DNA of 64,000 nucleotides from Lachnospiraceae bacterium (lineage in GTDB: Bacteria; Bacillota; Clostridia; Lachnospirales; Lachnospiraceae): positions 9,018 through 73,017 of the forward strand of contig VSND01000014.1 of NCBI GenBank assembly GCA_009774145.1, written 5' to 3'. How positions within the stretch are numbered: the stretch's first letter is position 1; each line of letters begins with the position of its first letter. The notes under the pieces are model-generated. The model ran no database searches. It saw only the letters and a list, made by a program, of their open reading frames with translations, and was not told where the DNA came from. Made by a program: the position numbers and the translations under genes. Positions 25,727 through 33,880 of this stretch are shown here, piece after piece.

Positions 25727-26755
25727 TTGAGTATTATTCTGGCATTGTTGATCTTCAGTGTCATAGTGATCGTTCATGAACTGGGACATTTTCTGCTGGC
25801 AAAATATAACGGGATCACGGTTACGGAATTCTCGGTAGGCATGGGTCCCAGGCTTTTGAGTCATGAGTGGAGAGGCACCCGTTATTCTCTGAAGATTCTG
25901 CCGTTTGGAGGATCCTGTATGATGGTGGGAGAAGAAGAGGAAAGTGATGAGGAAGGTTCTTTCGGGAGCAAATCCGTGTGGGCAAGGATCTCGGTTGTTG
26001 CAGCCGGTCCCGTTTTTAACTTCCTGCTCGCTTTTGTGCTGTCCGTAATCATAGTCGCCAATATCGGTTATGACGATACCGTCGTTGATGTGACGCCGGG
26101 ATATCCGGCGGCCGAAGCAGGGATGCAGGATGGAGACCGGATCGTGCGGATGGGAGGAAGCAGGACTTATGTGTATCGGGAGATCAGTCTGTTTAACAGC
26201 CTTCATCAGGGGCAGCCGGCAGAAGTGACCTATCGAAGAGGCGAAGAGGAGTATACAATCAAGATTACGCCTGTAAAAGATGAAAACGGATATTATCGCT
26301 ATGGATTTGAAAAGATAAATGTACGGACCAGGGGCAATGTGTTTACGACTGCAGGGTACAGTCTGGCGGAGCTTCGCTACTGGCTGAAGGCAACGATGGA
26401 GAGCCTTCTGAAACTGGTTCAGGGACAGGTGGAACTGAATGATGTATCCGGTCCGGTGGGAATTGTGAATGCGATCGGGGATACTTATGAAGAGAGCCGG
26501 ACGGACGGCTGGTATTATGTGGCGCTGAATATGATCATTATGTCCATCCTGCTGTCTGTGAATCTGGGGGTCATGAATCTTCTGCCCATACCGGCGCTGG
26601 ACGGCGGCAGGCTGGTATTCCTGCTGATTGAAGCGGTGCGGGGAAAAGCTCTGCCGCAGGAGAAGGAGAGCATGGTGCATTTTCTGGGATTTGTTCTTTT
26701 GATGGGATTTATGATCGTGGTCCTGATGAATGATATCCGGCAGATTTTCTTATAG
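25727..26755 (+). CDS. rseP: RIP zinc metalloprotease RseP
   Basis: Site-2 protease that cuts membrane-embedded regulators and signal-peptide remnants. The 342 residues have the metal motif HELGH (17-21), one PDZ domain (about 110-190, with YPAAEAGMQDGDRIVRMGG) and the third-ligand motif NLLPIPALDGGRL near 286. The start is TTG (25727) after GCAGGTGG. Length is near the family short form. Confidence 0.95.
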   Translation: MSIILALLIFSVIVIVHELGHFLLAKYNGITVTEFSVGMGPRLLSHEWRGTRYSLKILPFGGSCMMVGEEEESDEEGSFGSKSVWARISVVAAGPVFNFLLAFVLSVIIVANIGYDDTVVDVTPGYPAAEAGMQDGDRIVRMGGSRTYVYREISLFNSLHQGQPAEVTYRRGEEEYTIKITPVKDENGYYRYGFEKINVRTRGNVFTTAGYSLAELRYWLKATMESLLKLVQGQVELNDVSGPVGIVNAIGDTYEESRTDGWYYVALNMIIMSILLSVNLGVMNLLPIPALDGGRLVFLLIEAVRGKALPQEKESMVHFLGFVLLMGFMIVVLMNDIRQIFL

Positions 26756-26793
26756 GTTATAGATCAGCAAACGAGAAAAGGGAGGGCGTTAAA

Positions 26794-27939
26794 ATGGCAA
26801 TTGTAGAAGTCGTTAAGTATAACGGAAAACCTGATGTACTCGCATGGAAATATCCCAATGAAGAATTAGGTACATGGACGCAGTTGATTGTAAATGAGTC
26901 GCAGGAAGCGGTTCTGGTAAAGGGCGGAAAGGTTTTTGATGTTTTTGACAGCGGACGCCATACGCTTGAAACTGCCAATATTCCGATTCTTAATAAAATT
27001 ATTAATCTTCCGTTTGGAGGAAGAAGTCCGTTTACCGCAGAGGTGTGGTATATCAACAAGGGTTATAATCTTGATATTAAATGGGGAACGCCAAGTCCTG
27101 TTCAGATTCAGGATCCGAAGTATGGAATCTTTGTGCCTGTCCGCGCGAACGGGGTGTTTGGCATTCGTATATCTGATGCCGGGAAGTTTTTGATAAAACT
27201 TGTGGCGACAATGCCGGCCTTTGATGCGATGACTGTTACAAAGTATTTCAGAGGTCTTTATGTTACGAGAATAAAAGATGCCATTTCTACTTATCTGATT
27301 CATGAGAAGATCGGCATTCTGGAAATCAATGCATATCTTGATGAAATCTCGCAGTACATGAAAGACAAAATTCAGCCGGTAATGGATGAATATGGAATTG
27401 AACTTGTATCTTTCTTTGTGAATGAAATCAGCGTTCCGGAAGATGACACGGCAGTCAAGAAACTGAAAGACGCTTTATCCAAGAAAGCGGAAATGGATAT
27501 CATTGGCTATAACTATCATCAGGAACGTTCTTTCGATACGCTGGAAGGCGCAGCTAAAAACACGGGATCCGGCACAGCCCCTCTGATGGGAGCCGGTATG
27601 GGATTTGGAATGGGCCAGGGTTTTGGCGCCGTATTCGGCAGTATGGCGCAGGAGATTCAGCTGAATCATTCTGGGGCAGCTGTGAAGGAATGCCCGAAGT
27701 GTCATGCACGTATTCCGCGGACACAGAGATTTTGCGGCGGATGCGGCTTTGATACAGAAAAGAAGCCGGACTCTTCTGAATCTGCGTCTATGGCCTGTTC
27801 GTCCTGCGGCGGAGAAATCACCGGAAATACAAAGTTTTGTCCTGAGTGCGGCAGAAAGATAAACCATTGCCCGAACTGCGGGAATGATATGGAGGATCAT
27901 GCAGCCAGGTGTGACAGCTGCGGCTATGTAAAACCGTAG
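26794..27939 (+). CDS. SPFH/band-7 protein with C-terminal zinc ribbons, ended by an in-frame amber codon
   Basis: Virion-core-like SPFH family protein (381 aa as read). The SPFH domain covers about 25-235, followed by a Gly/Met-rich hinge (LMGAGMGFGMGQGFGAVFG, near 268) and zinc ribbons: CPKCHARIP...CGGCGF, CSSCGGEI...CPECGR and CPNCGNDM...CDSCGY. Reading stops at TAG (27937-27939), but the same frame continues with two more CxxC pairs up to 28086, so the gene may be truncated by a nonsense change or read through. Proteins of this kind are thought to form membrane-associated scaffolds; the partners here are probably the next two membrane genes. Confidence 0.85.
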   Translation: MAIVEVVKYNGKPDVLAWKYPNEELGTWTQLIVNESQEAVLVKGGKVFDVFDSGRHTLETANIPILNKIINLPFGGRSPFTAEVWYINKGYNLDIKWGTPSPVQIQDPKYGIFVPVRANGVFGIRISDAGKFLIKLVATMPAFDAMTVTKYFRGLYVTRIKDAISTYLIHEKIGILEINAYLDEISQYMKDKIQPVMDEYGIELVSFFVNEISVPEDDTAVKKLKDALSKKAEMDIIGYNYHQERSFDTLEGAAKNTGSGTAPLMGAGMGFGMGQGFGAVFGSMAQEIQLNHSGAAVKECPKCHARIPRTQRFCGGCGFDTEKKPDSSESASMACSSCGGEITGNTKFCPECGRKINHCPNCGNDMEDHAARCDSCGYVKP

Positions 27940-28086
27940 CAGTGTCCAGGATGCGGCGCCGAGATTTCTTCCAGATCAAAATTCTGTCCGGAATGCGGTC
28001 ATGTTCTGGCAAAGTTGTGTCCGAAGTGCAGTTCTCCGGTGGAAGATGATGAGAAATTCTGCTCGGAATGCGGCGCAAGACTGTAG
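27940..28086 (+). pseudogene. in-frame zinc-ribbon extension of the SPFH gene after an amber codon
   Basis: Directly after TAG the frame stays open for 48 codons and encodes QCPGCGAEI...FCPECGHVL...LCPKCSSPV...FCSECGARL, a clean continuation of the ribbon array, then a second TAG. There is no start codon or ribosome site for separate expression. A CAG-to-TAG change is the simplest explanation; amber read-through or a sequencing error are alternatives. Confidence 0.8.
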
Positions 28087-28098
28087 AGGGGGGATTCA

Positions 28099-28518
28099 AT
28101 GAACAGACGAAGTATCATCATATTCATCTGCGGCGTTATTACTTTGTCCGCGACAATTATGATATCCATGACATGCATTGATGACTGGTCCGGCTTGACG
28201 GGATGGGCATTTTCTGCAATGCTCTGGTCTGAAATTTTTTTCTTTGGCGGACTTGTTTTTGCAGAATGGGCTGCCGGGAAAGGAGAACAGATTATGATCC
28301 GTGCTGCCCTTTACGTCCTGCTTTCAGGATATGTGACAGTAAACATTCCGGTATCTGTTTTGTTTATTGCTTTTTTTAAAAAGGCGACAACTGCTTTTAC
28401 GGTTATTGAAGTTATCCTGTTTGCGGTTGTTTTCATTGCTATTGTTGTTTCCCTGGCAGCAGGCAGAAGTGTTCGTCAGTCAAATGAATTACAGTCTGCA
28501 AAGGAAGGACGGGTGTAG
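28099..28518 (+). CDS. small four-helix membrane protein, unknown
   Basis: A 139-residue protein with four predicted membrane segments (about 5-23, 37-55, 68-92 and 102-121) and a polar tail. I do not recognise the family. It starts 13 bases after the SPFH extension with RBS AGAGGGGG and ends 2 bases before the next gene, so the three form one operon with the zinc-ribbon proteins. Confidence 0.75.
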   Translation: MNRRSIIIFICGVITLSATIMISMTCIDDWSGLTGWAFSAMLWSEIFFFGGLVFAEWAAGKGEQIMIRAALYVLLSGYVTVNIPVSVLFIAFFKKATTAFTVIEVILFAVVFIAIVVSLAAGRSVRQSNELQSAKEGRV

Positions 28519-28520
28519 GA

Positions 28521-29210
28521 ATGGCACGGAATAATGTAAAAAAAGCAAAAGGAGCTCCATGGGGTGTAATTATCTTTTTTCTGATATTTTTTTTCTATAT
28601 TGGTATCCCTTTGATGCTTTCCAAGTTACATAAAGATAAAGAACATATGCTCGCCAATGCTAAAAAAACAATGACTGTGGGCTGGATTATTTTCGGATTT
28701 GGAGTTATTTATATGGTCGTGTGCCTTGCCGGAGGACTGACTGCGGAGGGCGTCAGCGGTATACGGACACTGGTTATTGGGACAGCAGTTTCGTGCAGCG
28801 GTGGATATGCCATTGTAAGACACGCAAAGAAATATAAGATGCTGGGATTAAAACATGAACGGTATATTCTTGCCGCATCCCGTTTGCCGGTTGGTTCTCT
28901 GGATGATATGGCATATGTTTTGGGAGAAACTTTTGAGGTCACATCTCAGAATCTCCAGGACCTGATTGATAATGGTCTGCTGGAAGACAGCTATATTGAT
29001 CAGACGCGCCGAATACTTGTTTCTCCTGTAGTTGGAAGCAGATACAGAACTCAGCTGGGACAGGGTTCTGCAGATACCGGTGATGCTCCGCAGGCAAAGG
29101 ATTCGAAGCCTGGAGTCAGAGCGGTAAAGTGCCCGAACTGTGGCGGTATGAACCATATTACGAACGGCGCCGGGAATATCTGTGATTACTGCGGTTCTCC
29201 GTTGGAATGA
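28521..29210 (+). CDS. membrane protein with helical middle domain and C-terminal zinc ribbon
   Basis: A 229-residue protein with two or three membrane helices (VIIFFLIFFFYIGIPLML near 17, VGWIIFGFGVIYMVVCLA near 53, and possibly GIRTLVIGTAVSCSGGYAIV near 79), then a soluble region of about 90 residues (ASRLPVGSLDDMAYVLG, DNGLLEDSYID) that looks like a winged-helix or PCI-like fold, and a ribbon CPNCGGMNHI...CDYCGSPL. Third gene of the SPFH operon. Function unknown. Confidence 0.75.
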   Translation: MARNNVKKAKGAPWGVIIFFLIFFFYIGIPLMLSKLHKDKEHMLANAKKTMTVGWIIFGFGVIYMVVCLAGGLTAEGVSGIRTLVIGTAVSCSGGYAIVRHAKKYKMLGLKHERYILAASRLPVGSLDDMAYVLGETFEVTSQNLQDLIDNGLLEDSYIDQTRRILVSPVVGSRYRTQLGQGSADTGDAPQAKDSKPGVRAVKCPNCGGMNHITNGAGNICDYCGSPLE

Positions 29211-29321
29211 TGACATTGATGTTGCTTTTCACGGGGGTGGTTGGCGGCCTGTGCCCGGGGCTTCTGTGCTCTGCATTCGTATGGAATGGATCGGACAGCG
29301 CTGCAGAACCCAATTTGATTA

Positions 29322-29350
29322 TTCCAAAATGTCAGGAGATATGCTATAAT
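29322..29350 (+). promoter_or_regulatory. ychF promoter, extended -10
   Basis: TTCCAA (29322-29327), 17-nt spacer, then TGCTATAAT: a perfect -10 (29345-29350) with the extended TGn. The leader to ychF is about 160 bases and holds only a 28-codon ORF (29391-29477) with a poorly spaced ribosome site, which I do not call. Confidence 0.6.
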
Positions 29351-29510
29351 ACCAGATTGTAGCAAACAAAACCTGTATATATAACCGAGGATGAGAAAAA
29401 AATTAAGAGCTTTAAACAGGCATTCAAGACTGGCTGACAGTGAGGAAATGATGCGGCAGTCAATGGAAGATGTTTGAAATCCTTGAAAATAAAGGAGATG
29501 TGAGAAGATT

Positions 29511-30611
29511 ATGAAATTAGGCATCGTAGGCCTGCCGAATGTGGGCAAAAGTACACTTTTTAATTCCCTGACGAAAGCAGGGGCGGAATCGGCCAATTAC
29601 CCGTTCTGCACAATTGATCCGAATGTGGGTGTGGTGGCAGTGCCGGATGAGAGGCTGGGAAAGCTGGCGGCACTATATGATTCTGTGAAGATTACGCCTG
29701 CAGTCATTGAATTTGTGGATATTGCAGGACTTGTAAAGGGCGCATCCAAAGGAGAAGGACTGGGCAATCAGTTTCTTGCCAATATCCGGGAGGTGGATGC
29801 CATTGTGCACGTGGTGCGCTGCTTTGAAGACGGCAACGTGATTCATGTGGATGGAAGCATTGATCCGCTGCGCGACATTGAAACGATCAATCTGGAACTG
29901 ATTTTTTCAGATATTGAGATTCTGGAGAGAAGGATTGCAAAAACCTCAAAAGGAGCGAGAAATGACAAAGCCCTTGCAAAAGAGCTGGAGCTTCTGAAAA
30001 AAGTCAAGGCGCATCTGGAGGAAGGGCGAACGGCTAAAAGTTTTGAAGAACTGGAAGACGATGAGGAGAGGGCATGGCTGGAAGCCTGCAATCTTCTGAC
30101 TTATAAACCGGTCATTTTTGCCGCCAATGTGGCAGAGGATGACCTGGCGGATGACGGTGTATCCAACGAGCATGTAAAAGCGGTCCGGGGCTTCGCCGCA
30201 TCGGAAAACAGTGAAGTGTTTGTCATCTGCGCCCAGATCGAGCAGGAAATTGCGGAACTGGAAGACGACGAAAAAAAGATGTTTCTGGAAGATCTGGGCA
30301 TCACGCAGTCCGGCCTGGATAAACTGATCCAGGCAAGCTACCGTCTGCTTGGGCTGATCAGCTTTCTGACTGCCGGTGAAAAAGAAACCCGGGCATGGAC
30401 GATCCGGGTCGGCACAAAGGCGCCCCAGGCTGCCGGAAAGATCCATTCCGATTTTGAAAGGGGCTTTATCCGGGCAGAAGTCGTGAATTATCAGTCTCTT
30501 CTGGACTGCGGCTCCATCGCCGCTGCAAAGGCAAAAGGAATTGTGGGGAGCGAAGGCAAGGAATATGTGATGAAGGATGGGGACGTGGTAGAGTTTCTGT
30601 TCAACGTGTAA
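29511..30611 (+). CDS. ychF: redox-regulated ATPase/GTPase YchF
   Basis: Obg-family P-loop NTPase that binds ribosomes and prefers ATP in its orthologues. The 366 residues begin MKLGIVGLPNVGKSTLFN (G1), followed by the DxAG motif FVDIAGLVKGASKGEGLGNQ near 66, a coiled-coil insert about 135-180 and the C-terminal TGS domain (TAGEKETRAWTIRVGTKAPQAAG). RBS AAAGGAG. A terminator follows. Confidence 0.97.
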   Translation: MKLGIVGLPNVGKSTLFNSLTKAGAESANYPFCTIDPNVGVVAVPDERLGKLAALYDSVKITPAVIEFVDIAGLVKGASKGEGLGNQFLANIREVDAIVHVVRCFEDGNVIHVDGSIDPLRDIETINLELIFSDIEILERRIAKTSKGARNDKALAKELELLKKVKAHLEEGRTAKSFEELEDDEERAWLEACNLLTYKPVIFAANVAEDDLADDGVSNEHVKAVRGFAASENSEVFVICAQIEQEIAELEDDEKKMFLEDLGITQSGLDKLIQASYRLLGLISFLTAGEKETRAWTIRVGTKAPQAAGKIHSDFERGFIRAEVVNYQSLLDCGSIAAAKAKGIVGSEGKEYVMKDGDVVEFLFNV

Positions 30612-30618
30612 GGCATCC

Positions 30619-30649
30619 GTTTGTCGAAATTTGTCGACAAACTTTTGTT
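30619..30649 (+). terminator. terminator after ychF
   Basis: GTTTGTCG (30619-30626) pairs with CGACAAAC (30635-30642), followed by TTTTGTT. It overlaps the -35 of the next promoter. Confidence 0.65.
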
Positions 30650-30676
30650 GAAAAATGTTGGAAAAAGCAATAGAAT
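30648..30676 (+). promoter_or_regulatory. lgt promoter
   Basis: TTGAAA (30648-30653), 17-nt spacer, TAGAAT (30671-30676), about 50 bases before lgt. Confidence 0.6.
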
Positions 30677-30724
30677 AGAGTTGTAAGCTGTACCGGGCAG
30701 TTTACTTGGAAAGGATTTTCATCG

Positions 30725-31621
30725 ATGAACACAGCAATAAACTTTCCGCATCTGGGTATCTACCTGGATCATGTGGGAAAATCCATCTCTGTTTTCGGGT
30801 TCGAGATTGCCTATTACGGGATTATTATGGGAAGTTCAATCCTGTTGGGGTTGTTCCTGGCAGAAAGGGAGGCAAAGAGGACCGGACAGGATCCGGACAC
30901 CTATACAGATATGATCATTTATGCGATCATCTTCTCCATTATCTGTGCGAGGGCGTATTATGTGATTTTCTCATGGGAGAACTATAAGGATAACCTGCTC
31001 AGTATTTTTAATCTGAGACAGGGGGGCATTGCGATTTACGGCTCGCTGATCGGTGCAGTAGCTACGGTGTATGTGTATTGTAAGGTGAAAAAACTGTCGT
31101 TTCTCCAGATGACGGATACGGCCTGCATGGGGCTTGTTGCAGGACAGATTCTGGGGCGCTGGGGAAATTTTTTTAATCGAGAAGCCTTCGGAGGCTATAC
31201 AGATGGACTTCTGGCCATGCAGTTACCGGTAAGCGCAGTACGTGCCCACGAGATTACGGACGAAATGTGGGCGCATGTACAGGTAATTGGAGGAGAGCAG
31301 TTTATACAGGTGCACCCTACGTTCCTCTATGAATCATTGTGGAACCTTGGGGTCATCTGTTTCCTGTACTGGTATCGCACGAGGAAAAAATTCCAGGGTG
31401 AGCTGTTTCTGGTCTATCTTCTTGGATATGGACTGGGACGGGTCTGGATCGAAGCTCTTCGGACTGACCAGCTTCAGATCGGAAATACAGGGATTCCTGT
31501 ATCTCAGCTGCTGGCAGGCGTGCTGATTCTTTTTTCTCTTTGCATGATCTTTCTGGGTAGAAAGAAGAATATGAGCGAGGAGGATTATGGACGGACAAAT
31601 GAATATCAAGACAGCGATTGA
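30725..31621 (+). CDS. lgt: prolipoprotein diacylglyceryl transferase
   Basis: Attaches diacylglycerol to the lipobox cysteine of prelipoproteins in the membrane, so it should modify the lipoproteins encoded at 7316, 9631 and 14130. The 298 residues have about seven membrane helices, GGIAIYGSLIGA near 101 and the signature GRWGNFFNREAFGG near 144, then HPTFLYES near 197. The 3' end overlaps a Spo0E-like small gene. Confidence 0.97.
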   Translation: MNTAINFPHLGIYLDHVGKSISVFGFEIAYYGIIMGSSILLGLFLAEREAKRTGQDPDTYTDMIIYAIIFSIICARAYYVIFSWENYKDNLLSIFNLRQGGIAIYGSLIGAVATVYVYCKVKKLSFLQMTDTACMGLVAGQILGRWGNFFNREAFGGYTDGLLAMQLPVSAVRAHEITDEMWAHVQVIGGEQFIQVHPTFLYESLWNLGVICFLYWYRTRKKFQGELFLVYLLGYGLGRVWIEALRTDQLQIGNTGIPVSQLLAGVLILFSLCMIFLGRKKNMSEEDYGRTNEYQDSD

Positions 31622-31763
31622 AGGACAGCGAAGGAAGTTGGATTGCATGGCATTTTGGACGGATGATCTGACAAAACTTCTTGTTGAGGCACAAAAGATG
31701 GATCGTATGATTGAGATATACGAGAGCCGACAGGTGGTCAGACGCACGAGAAAAAATGCGTGA
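31587..31763 (+). CDS. Spo0E-like aspartyl-phosphate phosphatase peptide
   Basis: A 58-residue peptide starting inside the lgt end, with RBS GAGGAGG just before the ATG. The central helix pair contains LLVEAQKMDRMIEIY, which fits the Spo0E family pattern S-x-x-LD-x-LI-x-x-Y with Ala for Ser and Met for Leu. Family members dephosphorylate Spo0A~P and delay sporulation. The signature match is imperfect, so the function is likely but not sure. A 23-bp hairpin terminator follows. Confidence 0.65.
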   Translation: MDGQMNIKTAIEGQRRKLDCMAFWTDDLTKLLVEAQKMDRMIEIYESRQVVRRTRKNA

Positions 31764-31773
31764 AGACAATTTA

Positions 31774-31826
31774 CAGGAAAACAGGGACTGCTGCACAAAG
31801 ACCGTGCAGCAGTCCCTGTTTTCCTG
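31774..31826. terminator. 23-bp perfect hairpin before the division cluster
   Basis: The sequences 31774-31796 and 31804-31826 are perfect inverted repeats with a 7-base loop; each outer end is A- or T-rich (CAGGAAAACAGGG / CCCTGTTTTCCTG). It should stop transcription from lgt and insulate the mraZ promoter. Confidence 0.75.
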
Positions 31827-31853
31827 TACTGAAGAAATACTTAAGAAACGGTA

Positions 31854-31882
31854 TTGCATTTTTCAGGATTTCAGGTTATGAT
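31854..31882 (+). promoter_or_regulatory. mraZ (dcw cluster) promoter
   Basis: TTGCAT (31854-31859), 17-nt spacer, TATGAT (31877-31882), directly upstream of the MraZ repeats. Confidence 0.65.
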
Positions 31883-31890
31883 AAACAAAG

Positions 31891-31930
31891 AAGTGGTGGA
31901 AAGTGGTATAAAGTGGTTCAAAGAGGAAGA
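31891..31930 (+). promoter_or_regulatory. MraZ-binding direct repeats
   Basis: Four 10-base units in exact phase: AAGTGGTGGA, AAGTGGTATA, AAGTGGTTCA, AAGAGGAAGA. MraZ is known to bind 10-bp spaced repeats of this GTGG type upstream of its own gene, so autoregulation of the cluster is expected. They lie just downstream of the -10. Confidence 0.85.
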
Positions 31931-31966
31931 TGAATGGCGGACCATGGTGAGAGCGGGTGGAGATCG

Positions 31967-32398
31967 ATGTTTATGGGAGAGTACAGACATACGGTGGATC
32001 CCAAAGGCAGGCTGACCGTCCCCTCCAGATTCCGTGAACTGTTAGGTACAGAATTTGTGGTAACCAGGGGCCTGGATGGCTGTCTCTTTGTATACCCCAT
32101 GGACAGCTGGGGTGTTTACGTGGAGGAACTGAAAAAACTGCCCTTAACAGATAAAAATGCCAGGCTTTTCACACGCTTTATCATAGCAGGTGCTACAACC
32201 TGTGAACTGGACAGGCAGGGAAGGATTCTGCTTCCGGTGACGCTCCGTGAATTTGCAGGCATTGAAAAGGATGTGCTTCTCGCAGGTATGCTGGATCACA
32301 TTGAAATCTGGAATGAAGAACACTGGAAAGAAAATGCGGATTTCAGCGATATGGATGCGATTGCCAGCCATCTGAATGATCTGTGCAGCAAAGTATAG
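31967..32398 (+). CDS. mraZ: transcriptional regulator MraZ
   Basis: SpoVT/AbrB-fold regulator that heads the division and cell-wall cluster. From the ATG at 31967 (MFMGEYRHTVDPKGRLTVPSRF) the protein has 143 residues with the duplicated motif: DPKGRLTVP near 10 and DRQGRILLPVTLREFAGI near 83. The upstream in-frame ATG at 31934 adds a non-conserved extension that would overlap the regulatory region. Confidence 0.95.
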   Translation: MFMGEYRHTVDPKGRLTVPSRFRELLGTEFVVTRGLDGCLFVYPMDSWGVYVEELKKLPLTDKNARLFTRFIIAGATTCELDRQGRILLPVTLREFAGIEKDVLLAGMLDHIEIWNEEHWKENADFSDMDAIASHLNDLCSKV

Positions 32399-32408
32399 AG
32401 GAGGGTCT

Positions 32409-33344
32409 ATGGAATTCAGGCATTATTCAGTCATGCTTCGGGAGACAGTCGATGAGTTATGCGTCCGTCCGGGCGGAGTCTATGTGGACGGAACGCTGGG
32501 CGGCGGCGGACATGCTTACGAGGTATGCAAAAGACTGAAGGGATCCGGGCATTTTTACGGGATCGATCAGGATGAAGCAGCGATCCGTGCAGCCGGCGAG
32601 AGGCTGTCCGGGTTTGGCAGTCTTGTGACCGTGATCCGGAGCAATTACTGCAGGATGAAGGAAGAACTGAATGCTCTGGGGGTGGAGTGCGCAGACGGAA
32701 TCCTTCTGGATCTGGGCGTATCCTCCTATCAGCTGGATGAAGCAGAAAGAGGTTTTACTTACAGAGAAAATGTTCCTCTTGATATGCGGATGGATCAGAG
32801 ACAGGAAAAGACAGCCAGAGACATTGTAAATGGTTACAGTGAGGCGAAGCTGTATCAGATGATCCGTGATTATGGGGAAGATAAATTTGCAAAAAATATA
32901 GCGAAACACATTGTACAGGCGAGGGGAAAAAGACCGATTGAGACGACCGGAGAACTGGTTGAAGTCATCAAAGCGGCCATACCGATGAAGATAAGAATGC
33001 AAAAGGGGCATCCTGCGAAGCAGACCTTTCAGGCGATCCGTATTGAGTTGAATCAGGAGCTGGAGGTTCTGAAGGATTCGCTGGACGAGCTGATCGGGTT
33101 TTTGAAGCCCGGAGGAAGGCTCTGCATTATTACTTTCCATTCTCTGGAAGACCGGATTGTGAAAAATGCTTTCCGGAGAAATGAGAATCCATGTATCTGC
33201 CCCAGGCATTTTCCGGTATGTGTATGCGGAAAAGCCTCGAAGGGACATGTTGTAACAAAAAAACCAATGATGCCAACGGATGAAGAACTTGAGAAAAACA
33301 GTCGCTCCAAAAGCGCAAAACTGCGAGTATTTGAACGTGCATGA
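32409..33344 (+). CDS. rsmH: 16S rRNA (cytosine1402-N4)-methyltransferase
   Basis: Methylates C1402 of 16S rRNA. The 311 residues start MEFRHYSVMLRETVDEL, with the SAM loop YVDGTLGGGGHAYEV near 25, ILLDLGVSSYQLDEAERGFTYR near 98 and the C-terminal GGRLCIITFHSLEDRIVKNAF near 235. RBS GAGGAGG at 32399; start chosen over an upstream ATG at 32376 inside mraZ. Confidence 0.97.
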   Translation: MEFRHYSVMLRETVDELCVRPGGVYVDGTLGGGGHAYEVCKRLKGSGHFYGIDQDEAAIRAAGERLSGFGSLVTVIRSNYCRMKEELNALGVECADGILLDLGVSSYQLDEAERGFTYRENVPLDMRMDQRQEKTARDIVNGYSEAKLYQMIRDYGEDKFAKNIAKHIVQARGKRPIETTGELVEVIKAAIPMKIRMQKGHPAKQTFQAIRIELNQELEVLKDSLDELIGFLKPGGRLCIITFHSLEDRIVKNAFRRNENPCICPRHFPVCVCGKASKGHVVTKKPMMPTDEELEKNSRSKSAKLRVFERA

Positions 33345-33370
33345 CAGCATAAGGAAGGGAGTTGGTTCAT

Positions 33371-33859
33371 ATGGCCCGGGAGAGAAGATACAGGTATGTG
33401 GAGGGCAATACCGTAAGGAAGATTCAGCCTTCTGACCGTCCTGACCGCAGGCAGAAGCCAAATCATCGGAAAAGACGGAAACCATCTGCGAAAAAGCATA
33501 TCCAGTATGTCAATGTTTTTTACACTGTTTTTCTGGCTGCTGCAGCATGTATGGTATTGTGGTCAGGGGTCAATTATCTGCAGCTTCAGGCAGAACTCAC
33601 AGGAAAAATAAAAAATATTGCATCTCTTGAGATGCAGCTTGAAAATCTGAGAAAAGAAAACGATGACAACTATACAAGGATCATGACGTCTGTGGACCTG
33701 GATTATATTAAAGAAGTTGCTGTCAATGAACTGGGAATGGTGTATGCGAATGAAGACCAGGTGATCCTGTATGATGGAGGGACGAGAGATTACGTGAGGC
33801 AGAATGAAGAGATTCCGGAAGAGGAGACGACCCTGATGGATCAGATCCGCGGGAAATAG
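33371..33859 (+). CDS. FtsL-like septum protein
   Basis: A 162-residue single-pass protein in the ftsL position between rsmH and the first PBP gene. A basic cytoplasmic tail (about 1-42) is followed by one membrane helix (VFYTVFLAAAACMVLWSGV), a leucine-rich coiled coil (LQAELTGKIKNIASLEMQLENLRKEN) and a DYIKEVAVNELGMVYA segment typical of FtsL/DivIC. The ATG at 33371 is 10 bases after GGGAG; a TTG at 33362 is in frame. Sequence conservation in this family is weak, so synteny carries much of the call. Confidence 0.8.
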   Translation: MARERRYRYVEGNTVRKIQPSDRPDRRQKPNHRKRRKPSAKKHIQYVNVFYTVFLAAAACMVLWSGVNYLQLQAELTGKIKNIASLEMQLENLRKENDDNYTRIMTSVDLDYIKEVAVNELGMVYANEDQVILYDGGTRDYVRQNEEIPEEETTLMDQIRGK

Positions 33860-33880
33860 AAGATTGGACAGAGGTGTGAA

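Noticed and set aside
25673..26680. 335-codon ORF opposite rseP
   Set aside because: Antisense shadow; rseP has its full metalloprotease motifs on the plus strand.
29391..29477. 28-codon leader peptide before ychF
   Set aside because: The GAGG directly touches the ATG, leaving no spacing for initiation, and no function for a leader is apparent.
32457..33485. 342-codon ORF opposite rsmH
   Set aside because: Antisense shadow of a conserved methyltransferase gene.
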